A stretch of 64,000 nt of DNA, from the NCBI GenBank assembly GCA_905221605.1, contig CAJNDS010002248.1, positions 124,001 through 188,000 of the forward strand, given 5' to 3'. Position numbers and translations under genes: made by a program. The notes under the pieces are model-generated. The model worked only from the letters and a program-made list of their open reading frames with translations. It was not told where the DNA came from and searched no databases. Source of the DNA: Symbiodinium natans. Lineage: Eukaryota > Sar > Dinophyceae > Suessiales > Symbiodiniaceae. The stretch's first letter is position 1. Every line of letters begins with the position of its first letter. Below are positions 63,300 through 64,000 of this stretch, in pieces.

Positions 63300-63489
63300 G
63301 ATCCACCAGTGACGGCTGCATCTGCGATGCCGCAGCGGGCGACTGCCGCGAGTCTGTTCGGGAGGAGTACTCGGAATACTCGGCCTCCTGGGCATGTTTC
63401 TGAAAATCCCGAAAAACAAAGAGCTGTCGTCGCTCAATCTCGCACACCCGGCAGAGCAAAAGTGTGAGGAATTCGGAGCGCGCTTCTGG
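63300..63489 (-). CDS. Repeated exon X, first copy, long
   Basis: Minus frame reads RSEFLTLLLCRVCEIERRQL, FVFRDFQKHAQEAEYSEYSS and SRQSPAAASQMQPSLVDP, with strong third-position C/G. Acceptors CCCCAG or TCTCCAG precede it. On the donor side it runs into telomere repeat (63218-63262). The Cys- and charge-rich helix followed by a Ser/Gln-rich linker is protein-like, but I cannot name the family. Confidence 0.5.
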
Positions 63490-63883
63490 AGACGAAGGAG
63501 CTGGGGCTTGCAGCTTTAAGGTGCATACCGGCACTTACGCCGCAAACCACGCCAGAAAAAAAAAAAAAAAACAGCAATGGAAAGGCAGCAAAGCAATGGA
63601 CCACAAATGCTGACGCCCAGGTGCAGTCAGAAAGGTCATACCTCCCTCCACTATTGCAACACCCCAGATTGCCACAAGTCCGTTTTGCCCCCAAACACCT
63701 CTGCTGAAGCCGTCTCAAGCCTGAGTCGCGTGACGCAAACACCGAAGAACTCACACCTGTGTATAACCCTAGGTCTAGCCCAACTAGCACACTAAACCTT
63801 AAACAAACCTTTTTGTCAGAGGACTCCCCTAACCACAAACCCTCGCCCTATAAATGCTAAACCCTAAACCCTGAACCCTAAAC

Positions 63884-63969
63884 GACTATTTGCTTAAGAA
63901 CCCCACCCCTCTATTGCCCATATAACGAAGAATATCTTGATTTTGGGGATTCTTACGCATTTAGTTGTA
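63884..63969. mobile_element. Foldback family D element
   Basis: CGACTATTTGCTTAAGAACCCC and GGGGATTCTTACGCATTTAGTTG with GAAGAATATC. Confidence 0.7.
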
Positions 63970-64000
63970 CACCCCTAAACCCTAAACCCAAAAAACCCTA

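Overview
The window looks like nuclear DNA of a dinoflagellate. The evidence is: one long, clean protease gene; many tiny exons with AG|G acceptors and mostly GC or GT donors; a 15-base match to the 3' half of the dinoflagellate spliced leader; and plant-type telomere repeat (TTTAGGG/CCCTAAA) scattered through the whole sequence. Nearly everything I can read as protein lies on the minus strand, as expected for dinoflagellate one-way gene blocks. Dinoflagellate splice and spliced-leader habits are established knowledge; the exon models are my own readings and have not been checked by search or RNA.

Layout: 1.4-1.7 kb holds two exons split by an 88-base palindromic intron. 3.1-4.0 kb has further exon pieces and a second such intron. 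4.4-6.2 kb is an uninterrupted calpain-type cysteine protease, the only long gene. 9.4-10.75 kb is a 53-base minisatellite. 11-16.3 kb has several weaker minus-strand exon candidates. 17.7-41.6 kb carries at least 17 short exons of one pentatricopeptide-repeat (PPR) protein gene; nine exon-exon joins keep frame and restore PPR spacing. Its introns hold telomere-repeat blocks, foldback elements, a ~2.2 kb AT-rich element with inverted ends, and a nested transposon. 44-55 kb has isolated exon-like pieces. 57.6-63.5 kb has minus-strand exon candidates that occur in two paralogous sets in the same order.

The most unusual signal is how introns are bounded. Telomere-repeat blocks sit at exon edges, often as CCCTAAA - short exon - TTTAGGG on the + strand, so that many introns begin with TTTAGGG and end with CCCTAAA. 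At least ten families of ~80-150 base foldback elements share the same intronic space. One family coincides exactly with an intron, and another has 8-base target duplications. I read this as a genome colonised by intron-making mobile elements, with telomere repeat behaving like one of them.

Only the protease and the PPR gene are firm. Other coding calls are short and marked low. No tRNA, rRNA, CRISPR array or viral gene was seen.
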